This document shows, one piece after another, positions 8,006-15,868 of a stretch of DNA of 64,000 nt (position 1 is its first letter; the number at the start of each line of letters is the position of its first letter). This DNA is from Flavisphingopyxis sp963800335 (GTDB lineage: Bacteria > Pseudomonadota > Alphaproteobacteria > Sphingomonadales > Sphingomonadaceae): the NCBI GenBank assembly GCA_963800335.1, contig CAWDAN010000001.1, positions 62,001 to 126,000 on the forward strand. The letters run 5' to 3'. The notes under the pieces are model-generated. The model made no database searches and was not told where the DNA came from. It was given only the letters and a program-made list of their open reading frames with translations. A program made the translations under genes and the position numbers.

Positions 8006-9106
8006 ATGTCCGATACCCCCACGCCCAGCCTGTTCGATCCGATCGCGATTGGCGACCTCGTCCTGCCCAACCGCATCCTGATGGCACCGCTGACGCGCGG
8101 ACGCGGAACGATGGAGCATGTTCCGACCGAGTTGATGGGCGAATATTACGCGCAGCGCGCGGGCGCCGGACTGATCCTTTCCGAAGCCACCGGCATCAGC
8201 AAGGAAGGGCTTGGCTGGCCGTTCGCCCCGGGCCTGTGGACCGAGGACCAGGTCGAAGGCTGGAAGCCCGTCGTCGAGCGCGTCCATGCAGCGGGCGGAC
8301 GGATCTTCGCGCAGCTGTGGCACATGGGCCGGCTGGTCCATCCCGACATGGGCGGCGGCGCGCCGGTATCGTCGGTCTCGGTCGCCGCCGACGGACAGGC
8401 GCACACCTATTCAGGCAAGCAGGATCACGCGACGCCGCGCGCCTTGCCCGCCAGCGAGATCCCGCGCGTGATCGGCGATTACGTGACCGCGGCACGCAAC
8501 GCGATGCGCGCCGGGTTCGACGGCGTCCAGATCCACGCCGCCAACGGCTATCTGATCGACCAGTTCCTGCGCGATACGCCCAATCATCGCGACGACGATT
8601 ACGGCGGCAACGCCGACAACCGCGTGCGGCTGCTCCGCGAAGTCACCGCCGCAGTGGCGGGCGAAGTCGGCGCGGATCGTACCGCCGTGCGCCTGTCGCC
8701 CAACGGCGTGGTCCAGAGCACCGACGACAGCGATCCGGTGACGACCTTTACGACGGCGGCGAAAGCGCTCGACGCGCTCGGCATCGCGTTTTTGGAAATG
8801 CGCGAACCGCGCGAGGCGTCGACCTTTGCCAAGACCGACGTCGCCCCGGTCAGCCCGCATATCCGCAAGGTCTTTTCGCCGCCGCTGTTCCTCAACAGCG
8901 ATTACGGCCTCGCCGACGGTCAGGGACAGCTCGACAAGGGGCTCTGCGACGGCATCGCCTATGGTCGCCCGTTCATCGCCAACCCCGACCTGGTCGAACG
9001 GTTCAAGTCGGGCGCCGCGCTCAACGAGCCCAATCCAAGGACGTTCTACAGCCAGGGGCTCGAGGGCTATACCGACTATCCGGCGATGGAGACCGCGCCC
9101 GCCTGA
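8006..9106 (+). CDS. NADH:flavin oxidoreductase, old yellow enzyme family (NemA-like)
   Basis: A 366-residue FMN-dependent TIM-barrel ene-reductase. It starts with the family pattern LFDPIAIGDLVLPNRILMAP, has the FMN-contacting LWHMGR, the substrate-binding IHAANGYLIDQFL with the His and Asn pair, the DDYGGNADNRVRLLREV block, and near the end the phosphate-binding DGIAYGRPFIANPDLVERF. Such enzymes reduce alkene bonds of unsaturated aldehydes, maleimides or nitro esters with NADPH. It is divergent from the transporter gene; no specific regulator adjoins. The physiological substrate is unassigned. Confidence 0.93.
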   Translation: MSDTPTPSLFDPIAIGDLVLPNRILMAPLTRGRGTMEHVPTELMGEYYAQRAGAGLILSEATGISKEGLGWPFAPGLWTEDQVEGWKPVVERVHAAGGRIFAQLWHMGRLVHPDMGGGAPVSSVSVAADGQAHTYSGKQDHATPRALPASEIPRVIGDYVTAARNAMRAGFDGVQIHAANGYLIDQFLRDTPNHRDDDYGGNADNRVRLLREVTAAVAGEVGADRTAVRLSPNGVVQSTDDSDPVTTFTTAAKALDALGIAFLEMREPREASTFAKTDVAPVSPHIRKVFSPPLFLNSDYGLADGQGQLDKGLCDGIAYGRPFIANPDLVERFKSGAALNEPNPRTFYSQGLEGYTDYPAMETAPA

Positions 9107-9107
9107 T

Positions 9108-9527
9108 TCAGGCGAATCGGGCCTGAAGGTCGAGCATGGCCAGCGCCGCCTTCGCCGCTTCGCCGCCCTTGTCCTTTTGCGCGGGATCGGCGCGGACGAG
9201 CGCCTGGGCGTCGTTTTCGACGGTGAGGATGCCGTTGCCGATGGCGGTGCCGTCGAGCGTCAGCGCCATGAGTCCGCGCGCGCTTTCGCCCGCGACGATT
9301 TCGAAATGATAGGTCTCGCCGCGGATGACGACGCCGATCGCGACGAAGGCGTCGAAGCGCGCGCTGTCCTGGGCGAGCGCGATCGCGCCGGGGATTTCGA
9401 GCGCGCCGGGCACGGTGATCGTTTCGTGGCTGTGGCCGGCGGCATCGATCGCGGCGCGCGCGCCGGCGAGCAGCATGTCGTTATAGCTCTCGTAAAAGCG
9501 TGCTTCGACGATCAGGATATGGGCCAT
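9108..9527 (-). CDS. ribH: 6,7-dimethyl-8-ribityllumazine synthase
   Basis: RibH condenses the RibB product dihydroxybutanone phosphate with the ribityl-aminopyrimidine to give the direct precursor of riboflavin. The 139-residue protein shows the lumazine synthase pattern: ARFYESYNDMLLAGA, the VPGALEIPGAIALA core, ALQ-like VAIGVVIRGETYHFEIVAGE with the catalytic His, and GNGILTVENDAQAL. Its ATG overlaps the ribB stop by one base (TGATG), so translation is coupled to ribB. Length is at the short end of the family. Confidence 0.95.
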   Translation of the reverse strand: MAHILIVEARFYESYNDMLLAGARAAIDAAGHSHETITVPGALEIPGAIALAQDSARFDAFVAIGVVIRGETYHFEIVAGESARGLMALTLDGTAIGNGILTVENDAQALVRADPAQKDKGGEAAKAALAMLDLQARFA

Positions 9528-10840
9528 CAGGCGTCCTCTGTTTCGCGCGTTTGCGCATCCGCCGGCGTGATCGCCTTTTCGCCGACGATCGACAGGCCGT
9601 AGGCGTCGAGACCGACCAGCGTATGGTGCGTGTTGGTCAGCAGGATCATGTCGGCGACACCCAGTTCGGTCAGGATCTGCGCCCCGACGCCGTAATCGCG
9701 CAATTCCTCCATGTCGCGCGGCGCGCTCCCCGTCTTGGCCTCGATCGCGCGGGTGAAGATGTCCTTCACCGGCTTGTTGATGACGACGACAACGCCTGCG
9801 CCAGCCTCTCCGATGATGCGCATCGAATCGGCGAGCAGGCGGCCGCGCGTCCCGGTTTCGCCGAACAGGTCGGCAAAGGGCGACAGCGCGTGCATCCGCA
9901 CCAGCGTCGGCGTGTCGGGCGTGATCCGCCCCTTGACCAGCGCGACCTGCTCGGTCCGCGTCGCCTTGTTGAAAAAGGTCATCGCGGTCCAGTCGCCACC
10001 CCATTCGGAGGTGAAGGCCGCTTCGCTGCGTTTCTCGACGAGCCGGTCGTGACGGCGACGATAGGCGATGAGATCGCGGATCGTGCCGATCTTGAGATCG
10101 TGGAGTCGCGCAAAGGGGATGAGGTCGGCCATCCGCGCCATCGTGCCGTCGTCCTTCATGATCTCGCAGATCACGCCCGACGGGTTGAGACCGGCGAGGC
10201 GCGAGACGTCGACCGCCGCCTCGGTATGGCCGGCGCGGACGAGGACGCCACCATCGCGCGCGACGAGCGGGAAGACATGGCCCGGCGTCACGATCGATTC
10301 GGCGCCCTTGGATGCGTCGATCGCGACCGACACTGTGCGCGCGCGATCGGCCGCCGAGATGCCCGTCGTGACGCCTTCGTGCGCCTCGATCGAGACGGTG
10401 AAGGCGGTTTCGTGCCGCGTCCCGTTGTGCCGCGCCATGAGGTCGAGGCCGAGCATATCGACGCGCTTCTTCTCGAGCGTCAGGCAGATCAGACCGCGGC
10501 CGTATGTTGCCATGAAGTTGATCGCGTCGGGCGTCGCCATCTGCGCGGGAATGACGAGATCGCCCTCGTTCTCGCGGTCCTCGTCATCGACGAGGATGAA
10601 CATCTTGCCGTTGCGCGCGAGCGCGATGATCTCTTCGGCGCCGACCATCGGCGACGATTCGCTGCCGTGCGCGAGCCAATGTTCGAGCTTGCGCAGCGTA
10701 TCGGCGGTCGGGTTCCAGCTTGATTCGCCGACGTCGCGCAGGCTGTTGGAATGGAGGCCGGCCGCCTTGGCGAGACCGGCGCGGGTGACCTCGCCCGAAT
10801 TGACGAGCGCGGTGATGCGGGAGATGAGAAGTGAGGACAT
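9527..10840 (-). CDS. ribB: 3,4-dihydroxy-2-butanone 4-phosphate synthase with N-terminal HTH and degenerate GTP cyclohydrolase II domain
   Basis: RibB makes the four-carbon riboflavin precursor from ribulose 5-phosphate. Of 437 residues, the catalytic domain spans about 66-265 (DDEDRENEGDL at 85-95, EAHEGVTTGISAADRA at 152-167, VRAGHTEAAVD). Two things are odd. Residues 1-60 form an extra helix-turn-helix-like segment (TRAGLAKAAGLHSNSLRD then WNPTADTLRKLE), resembling an XRE fold. The C-terminal half aligns with GTP cyclohydrolase II but lacks the zinc cysteines and the EGRG catalytic motif, so it should be inactive, like the RibBX variant known in Proteobacteria. There is no Shine-Dalgarno sequence; a promoter with an embedded palindrome lies just upstream. 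Confidence 0.93.
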   Translation of the reverse strand: MSSLLISRITALVNSGEVTRAGLAKAAGLHSNSLRDVGESSWNPTADTLRKLEHWLAHGSESSPMVGAEEIIALARNGKMFILVDDEDRENEGDLVIPAQMATPDAINFMATYGRGLICLTLEKKRVDMLGLDLMARHNGTRHETAFTVSIEAHEGVTTGISAADRARTVSVAIDASKGAESIVTPGHVFPLVARDGGVLVRAGHTEAAVDVSRLAGLNPSGVICEIMKDDGTMARMADLIPFARLHDLKIGTIRDLIAYRRRHDRLVEKRSEAAFTSEWGGDWTAMTFFNKATRTEQVALVKGRITPDTPTLVRMHALSPFADLFGETGTRGRLLADSMRIIGEAGAGVVVVINKPVKDIFTRAIEAKTGSAPRDMEELRDYGVGAQILTELGVADMILLTNTHHTLVGLDAYGLSIVGEKAITPADAQTRETEDA

Positions 10841-10846
10841 GTGAAC

Positions 10847-10874
10847 GAGATATCACATCACAGTGTGATGTCAA
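10847..10874 (-). promoter_or_regulatory. ribB promoter with palindromic operator in the spacer
   Basis: On the minus strand TTGACA (10869-10874) and TATCTC (10847-10852) form a -35/-10 pair with a 16-base spacer. A perfect palindrome, ACATCACA-G-TGTGATGT (10855-10871), fills the spacer and touches the -35. The half-site ATCACATC (10852-10859) recurs at 10883-10890, 31 bases away, about three helical turns. Predicted initiation is at or next to the ribB ATG, so the transcript would be leaderless. The geometry is that of a repressor operator. Confidence 0.6.
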
Positions 10875-10883
10875 TCGGTGGAA

Positions 10884-11513
10884 TCACATCCGCTGCTGCA
10901 TCCTGGCGAGATAGCGCGTCAGGATGTCGATCTCGAGATTGACTTCGCTGCCCGCTTCGAGCGCGCCGAGCGTCGTCACGGCGCGCGTGTGCGGGATGAT
11001 GTTGACCGCGAAATCGACGCTGCCGTCGGCCTGGTCGGCGACATCGTTGACCGTCAGCGAGACACCGTCGATCGCGATCGAGCCCTTGCCCGCGATGTTG
11101 GCGGCGAGCGCGGCGGGGGCGTTGATGCCAACGCGCCAGCTGTCGCCGTCCTCGCAAATCCCCTTGATCGTGCCCGTCGCATCGACATGGCCGGTGACGA
11201 TATGGCCGCCGAGCTCGTCGCCGACGCGCAACGAGCGTTCGAGGTTGAGGCGGCGACCCTTGGCCCACATGCCCTTGGCGCTGCGCGAGATCGTTTCGCC
11301 CGATACGTCGACTGCAAACCAGCTTCGCTGGCCTGGTTCGGGTGGGTCCAACCGCCCCTTGTCGACGACCGTCAGGCAGACGCCCGAGCAGGCAATCGAC
11401 GCGCCGATCGCGACTCCGGCCATGTCGTAGCCGCAGCCGATAACGATGCGCTGGTCGCCGCGCGCCTCGACGCTGCGGATCGTGCCGATGTCGGTGATGA
11501 TGCCGGTGAACAT
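10884..11513 (-). CDS. ribE: Riboflavin synthase, alpha chain
   Basis: Riboflavin synthase dismutates two lumazines to riboflavin. The 209-residue product has two lumazine-binding repeats: the first begins MFTGIITDIGTI and holds IACSGVCLTVV, the second begins RVGDELGGHIVTGHVDATG and holds AIDGVSLTVNDV. Length and internal symmetry match the family trimer. It lies between ribD and ribB on the same strand, 43 bases upstream of the ribB start, and that gap carries the ribB promoter. Confidence 0.95.
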   Translation of the reverse strand: MFTGIITDIGTIRSVEARGDQRIVIGCGYDMAGVAIGASIACSGVCLTVVDKGRLDPPEPGQRSWFAVDVSGETISRSAKGMWAKGRRLNLERSLRVGDELGGHIVTGHVDATGTIKGICEDGDSWRVGINAPAALAANIAGKGSIAIDGVSLTVNDVADQADGSVDFAVNIIPHTRAVTTLGALEAGSEVNLEIDILTRYLARMQQRM

Positions 11514-11528
11514 AGAGTCCTTTCTATC

Positions 11529-11626
11529 GCCTCATCCGGGCGGAAAACCGGTGCCCACTTTTCCTGATGAGGCTCTTTGTCGCCTCATCCGGGCGGAAAA
11601 CCGGTGCCCACTTTCCCTGATGAGGC
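11529..11626. repeat. Two tandem copies of a 45-base palindromic-ended repeat
   Basis: Copies lie at 11529-11573 and 11582-11626 and differ at one base. Each is bounded by GCCTCATC and GATGAGGC, an 8-base inverted repeat, and has a core containing GGAAAACCGG and TGCCCACTTT. Similar AAAACCGGT-CCCACTTT cores occur in small interspersed repeats of alphaproteobacteria (from general knowledge, not searched here). The second copy forms the last codons and stop of ribD; the first lies in the ribD-ribE gap. Confidence 0.85.
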
Positions 11627-12586
11627 TGTGCAATCCTCGTTTCGCGCCCGCTCGTAGACGTCGAGCGTGTCGCTGCCAAGGTCGCGGTGATCGACGCAGG
11701 CCCAACGGCGGTGCGCCGAGGCGAGGTCGGCAAGGCCGATATCGCCGATCGCGCGCAGCCCGTTGCCGATCAATATCGGCGCGCGATAGATCAGCAAGCG
11801 ATCGACGAGGTCGGCGGCGAGGAACGCCGAAGCCGCGCCGGCACCGCCTTCGACGAGGATCGACTGGACGCCGTCGAGAGCGGCAATCGCCGCGGGCGAG
11901 GCGATCGCCTGCCAGCCGTCGGGTGCGGCTCCCGATGTGAGCACGAGGCGGTGCGGCGAGCGGTTCTCTAGTCCTTCGATCCGCACGTCGAGCTGCGGGG
12001 CGTCGGCGTCGAGCGTGCCGCGCCCGACGAGGATCGCGTCGTGGCGGGCGCGCTCGAGATGGCCATGGGCGCGCGCTCGCTCGCCGGTGATCCAGCGGCT
12101 CGACCCGTCGGCCAGCGCGATGCAGCCGTCGAGCGACATTGCAAGCTTGAGCGTGACAAACGGGCGGCCACATTCGATTCGCATCAGCCACGGCGCCATC
12201 GCGCGGCGCGCTGCGTCGGCACCGATGCCGACATCGACCGTGATACCCGCGCCGCGCAGCAGCGCGATGCCCCTGCCCGCGGTGCGCGGATCGGGATCGG
12301 CGAGCGCGATAACGACGCGCGCGGGGGCGGCATCGCGCAGCAGGGCGGCGCACGCCGGGCCGCGATCGCTGATATGGGCGCACGGTTCGAGCGTGACGTA
12401 GACCGTCGATCCGGCGGCGGCGTCGCCAGCGGCGGCGAGCGCGAGCGCCTCGGCGTGCGGGCGACCGCCCTCGGCGGTCGCGCCGCGCGCGATCACCGCG
12501 CCGTCGCGGACGATCAGGCAGCCGACATTGGGGTTGGGCGATGCCAGGCCGCGCGCACCATCGGCGAGCGCGATCGCGGCGGCCAT
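11585..12586 (-). CDS. ribD: Bifunctional pyrimidine deaminase/reductase
   Basis: RibD performs the deamination and side-chain reduction steps of riboflavin synthesis. The 333-residue product has the N-terminal cytidine-deaminase-like domain (SPNPNVGCLIV; zinc ligands HAE at 44-46, C69 and C79) and the C-terminal reductase domain (VTLKLAMSLDGCIAL, SRWITG, DAILVGRGTL, SILVEGG). The last dozen residues, ending GKVGTGFPPG, are encoded by an intergenic repeat and are not part of the family fold. The ATG start gives a slightly short N-terminus; no better in-frame start is present upstream. Confidence 0.94.
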   Translation of the reverse strand: MAAAIALADGARGLASPNPNVGCLIVRDGAVIARGATAEGGRPHAEALALAAAGDAAAGSTVYVTLEPCAHISDRGPACAALLRDAAPARVVIALADPDPRTAGRGIALLRGAGITVDVGIGADAARRAMAPWLMRIECGRPFVTLKLAMSLDGCIALADGSSRWITGERARAHGHLERARHDAILVGRGTLDADAPQLDVRIEGLENRSPHRLVLTSGAAPDGWQAIASPAAIAALDGVQSILVEGGAGAASAFLAADLVDRLLIYRAPILIGNGLRAIGDIGLADLASAHRRWACVDHRDLGSDTLDVYERARNEDCTASSGKVGTGFPPG

Positions 12587-12616
12587 TGCGCGCGCGTCGT
12601 CGTGGGCGCCGTGCTG

Positions 12617-13057
12617 TCATTTGCCCTTGGCGGCGTTGCTGCGCTGGCGCGAGAATTTCTCCGCCGCTTCGAGCTGTGCCTTGGCCGTCGCCTCGGGATC
12701 CATCGCATCGGTCGCGGCGCTGTCGCGATCGGCCTCGGTCGAATCATATTCGACGCCGAGACTGTCGGCGAGCCGCTTGTAAGCCTCGCGGTTGCGGGCG
12801 TGGCGCGCGTTGGTCGCCTTCGCCCGCTCGAGCCATTCGCGGCGGATGTCTTCCTCGTTGCGGTCGACGGTCCAGTTTTCGATATAGACGATCTTGGCGC
12901 TGGTATCGGGTTCCTCGCTCATCGCGTAACCGAACAAATAGAGGATCACGATCGGCAGGACGATCGACACCCCCATCGCGGGGATGCGATGCGGGCGGTC
13001 GATCTTCACGTAATTCCACAGGTCGGCGAAGCCGCCGGTGACGTCGGGCATTTTCAT
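12617..13057 (-). CDS. Hypothetical single-pass membrane protein
   Basis: I do not recognise a named family. The 146 residues contain one hydrophobic helix near the N-terminus (VSIVLPIVILYLFGYAM, about 31-47) preceded by a short basic-aromatic region (NYVKIDRPHRIP), then a long charged, helix-prone tail rich in Glu, Arg and Ala (EEDIRREWLERAKATNARHARNRE), probably cytoplasmic or periplasmic coiled coil. It lies between tonB and ribD on the same strand, 30 bases upstream of ribD. Codon use resembles its neighbours, so it is probably a true lineage-specific gene. Confidence 0.7.
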   Translation of the reverse strand: MKMPDVTGGFADLWNYVKIDRPHRIPAMGVSIVLPIVILYLFGYAMSEEPDTSAKIVYIENWTVDRNEEDIRREWLERAKATNARHARNREAYKRLADSLGVEYDSTEADRDSAATDAMDPEATAKAQLEAAEKFSRQRSNAAKGK

Positions 13058-13108
13058 GAACCACCCGATACTATTGCTGGCGCGATTAAGCGACCCGCTT
13101 TCCTGACC

Positions 13109-13822
13109 CTAGCCGGTCAGCTTGAAGGTCACCGTCATGACGTGCCAGCTTTCGAACGGCGCGCCGTCGCGCGTTGCCGGCTTGAACCGCCACGCGCGCA
13201 GCGCATGTTTGCGCGTCGCTTCGAAGAAGGCAGCGGTGCTCGATCCCGCATCGACGACATCGCGAACGCGGCCGTCGGGGCCAACCAGAACGCGCACCTT
13301 GGCGATGCCTTCGCGTTCGAGCCGCAACATCGCGGGCGGATAATTGGGCTGGAAGCGGTCGGCAAAGCGCGAATCGATCGACACCTGCGTCAGCACCGGA
13401 GCGACCGGCTGCTTCGGCTGAGCGGGCGGGTCGATCGATCTGGCGTCGCCAACCGGTCCCATCGTGAAGGGGTTGTCGGCGCCGCGATCGGTCGTTCCGA
13501 TCGGGGGATTGGAGGGCAGTGGCGGCGCGATCGGCCGACGCGGCACGACGATCGTCGTCTCGGGCCGCGGCGTCTCGCTGCGCGGCTGCGGCGCGGGCTT
13601 CGGGGGCGTCGGCAGCGGGATCTGCCTGACCTTGATCGGAGTAAAGGGCGTGAAACGTTCGATCATCGCCTGCGGTGCCAGCAGGTAGGCGGCGAACAGC
13701 GCGCCGGTAACGCCGATCGACAGGCCGAGCGGGACCGGGCGGAGGCCCGAGCGACGGTCGCTATAGGCATGGCGGCGGATCGGTTCGGCCCGCAGGCCAG
13801 TCGGGGAAAGTTGCGCGTTCAT
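13109..13822 (-). CDS. tonB: TonB family energy-transducing protein
   Basis: This 237-residue protein is anchored by one N-terminal membrane helix (about 31-50), followed by a proline-rich periplasmic spacer (PLPTPPKPAPQP and further PP repeats) and a C-terminal TonB domain (about 150-237) with YPPAMLRLEREGIAKVRVLV and ALRAWRFKPATRDG. It carries proton-motive force from an ExbBD motor to outer-membrane receptors. The ATG at 13822 is chosen for the strong GGAGGG six bases upstream; the frame opens earlier. No exbBD genes adjoin. A -35/-10 pair lies upstream. Confidence 0.9.
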   Translation of the reverse strand: MNAQLSPTGLRAEPIRRHAYSDRRSGLRPVPLGLSIGVTGALFAAYLLAPQAMIERFTPFTPIKVRQIPLPTPPKPAPQPRSETPRPETTIVVPRRPIAPPLPSNPPIGTTDRGADNPFTMGPVGDARSIDPPAQPKQPVAPVLTQVSIDSRFADRFQPNYPPAMLRLEREGIAKVRVLVGPDGRVRDVVDAGSSTAAFFEATRKHALRAWRFKPATRDGAPFESWHVMTVTFKLTG

Positions 13823-13888
13823 CGTCGTCCCTCCTCTCAAGCGGCGGGCCGACGGTGGCTCCATCGGCCTACACCGATTAGGAGAGTG

Positions 13889-13916
13889 ATGATATAATAT
13901 AACGAGAAACTGTCAA
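13889..13916 (-). promoter_or_regulatory. Putative tonB promoter
   Basis: On the minus strand a perfect TTGACA (13911-13916) and TATCAT (13889-13894, five of six matches) are separated by 16 bases of AT-rich DNA that stands out in this GC-rich window. Transcription would start about 60 bases before the tonB ATG. Confidence 0.6.
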
Positions 13917-13968
13917 GCGGTGAAATCTTCCCCATTCAGGGGCTTAGCGAACGGGCGGTATCGTGCGT

Positions 13969-15322
13969 TCAGCCCTGGGCTGCGGCGCGCAGCCGTTCGA
14001 TCGCGCGCGCGCTGCCGATCAGCGGCAGCAGCGCGGCCATGTCGGGGCCCGAATCGCGCCCGGTCAGCGCCTGGCGCAGCGGCAGGAACAGCATCTTGCC
14101 CTTGCGGTCGGTCGAGACTTTGAGCGCGCCCGTCAGCGCGTGCCACGGGTCGCCCGCCCAGTCGATCGATGCGGCCTGATCGGCGGCACTGGCGAGATAG
14201 GCGCGCGTTTCGTCGTCGAACGGCGGCGCGGCAATCGGCCCGGTGACGCACGACCAGATATCGGCCGCTTCGTGCACGGTGTGAAGATTGGGCCGGATCG
14301 CTTCCCAGCCCGCCGCACCGATATCAACGGGCAGCCGCGCCGCGACGGCATCGTAATCGAGACCATGGACGATCTTCTGGTTGAGCAGCTTGAGCTCGTC
14401 ATCGTCGAAGCGCGCAGGCGCACGGCCGAAATTCGCGAAGTCGAACGATTCGACCAACGGCGTGACGTCGTTTACCGGGATCACCGGTTCGCTCGTCCCG
14501 ATCCGTGCGAGCAAGGCAACAAGCGCGATCGGCTCGATGCCCGAGCTCGCGGAAATGGTCGGCACCGAGCGAGCCGAGCCGCTTCGACAATTTGCCCTCG
14601 CTGCCGACGAGCAATGCCTCGTGCGCGAAAGCCGGCGGCACCGCGCCGAGCGCTTCGAACATCTGGATCTGTGCGGCGGTGTTCGAGACGTGATCCTCGC
14701 CGCGCACGACGTGCGTCACGCGCATGTCGATGTCGTCGATCGCGCTCGGCAGCATGTAGAGCCAGCTGCCGTCGGCGCGGCGGATGACGGGATCGCTGAG
14801 CAGTTTCGGGTCGAACGACTGCGCCCCGCGGATCATGTCGTCCCACGCGATCGGCGCATCGTGGTCGAGTTTGAAGCGCCAGTGCGGCGCGCGACCAGCG
14901 GCAGCATGTGCGGCATGGTCGTCTTCGCCGAGCGCCAGCGCACCGCGCTCATAGACCGGCGGCAGGCCGCGCCCGAGCAGCACCTTGCGGCGCAAGTCGA
15001 GCTCCTCGGGGGTTTCGTAGCAGCGATAGACGCGGCCGACCTGTTTGAGCGCCTCGAAATGCGCCTCGTAGAGGTGCGAGCGCTCCGACTGGCGCGCCTC
15101 GCCATCGGGCGTCAGGCCGAGCCAGCCGAGATCGTGGCGGATCGCGGTGACGAACGCCTCGTCCGAGCGCGCCTGGTCGGTATCGTCGAGCCGGAGGAGG
15201 AAACGCCCGCCATGTTTGCGCGCGTACATCCAGTTGTGCAGCGCGGTGCGGATATTGCCGACGTGGAGATTGCCCGTGGGCGACGGCGCGAAGCGGGTGA
15301 CGGTGTCGGTATTTGGGGTCAT
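13969..15322 (-). CDS. gltX: Glutamyl-tRNA synthetase, frameshifted
   Basis: GluRS charges tRNA-Glu. Two frames together encode a 450-residue class I synthetase: the N-terminal frame has FAPSPTGNLHVGN (HIGH-type motif HVGN), the zinc-free DDTDQARS region, and the KMSKS-type motif KLSKR; the C-terminal frame continues with the anticodon-binding domain (IEPIALVALLARIG, FDFANFGRAP). One extra base near 14541 (GAGCTCGGGCATCGAG) breaks the frame directly after ADHFRELG; removing it joins the halves with no lost residue. A sequence error is the likely cause. Confidence 0.9.
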
Positions 15323-15354
15323 GGCTGCGCGATTAGCGGCTTATGCGCGCACTG

Positions 15355-15868
15355 TCATTGGGAGAACAGCGTCACGCTATGTCCGCCGCCTGAAAGCACG
15401 ACGCCGTTCGCGGGTGTGCGTCCGGCGGTGGTGGCATGATCGAGAGCTATGCCGAGCGCGCGCAGTTCGGGCGCGACAGCGACCGCGCACACCGGGCGCC
15501 GGCACGCCATCGACGGGTGGATTGATCGGCGCAGCTCGTTTCAGGTCGAGACGTCCGCGCAGATAGGAATAATTCCAGACGAACCCGGCGCAGCGCGGCT
15601 CGAACGACAGGCTTGTCCCGTCAATCGAGAGCGCAATGCCGAAGTCCGCGTCAAGCGGTTCGCCGTCGATGCCCGCAACGCGGTATTCGCCGACCAGGCT
15701 TTCGGGGGCCGGCAGCAAGACCGTTGGCGCGGCCGGTATGCGTACCGGATCGGGTCCGGGCGCCGGCTGGCCAGTCTCAGGAGGATCAGCCTTCTGAGGC
15801 GCCTGCGACGAATCGCAACCTGCCAACAGGCACGCGACGAGCAGAGATGGCAGAACCTTCATCATCAC
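15355..15868 (-). CDS. Putative lipoprotein, frameshifted
   Basis: The product begins with a lipoprotein signal (SLLVACLLAGC, acylated Cys near residue 18) and a Pro-rich linker, then a small beta-rich domain (LVGEYRVAGIDGEPL, SIDGTSLSFEPRCAGFVWNY) reminiscent of META/HslJ-like domains. The first frame loses protein character after NPP; one extra base near 15514 restores a continuation with RRPVCAVAVAPELRALG and a final GGGHSVTLFSQ, giving about 170 residues. It overlaps nadE by four bases and lies 32 bases upstream of gltX. Function is unknown. Confidence 0.65.

Noticed and set aside
10841..10883. FMN riboswitch before ribB
   Set aside because: The gap of 43 bases cannot hold the RFN element, which needs well over 100 bases, and its conserved blocks are not present. 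Thirty bases before ribD are also too few.
12041..13897. Plus-strand open frame of 618 residues across ribD and tonB
   Set aside because: Antisense to three well-supported genes, with Arg and Asp-rich text only.
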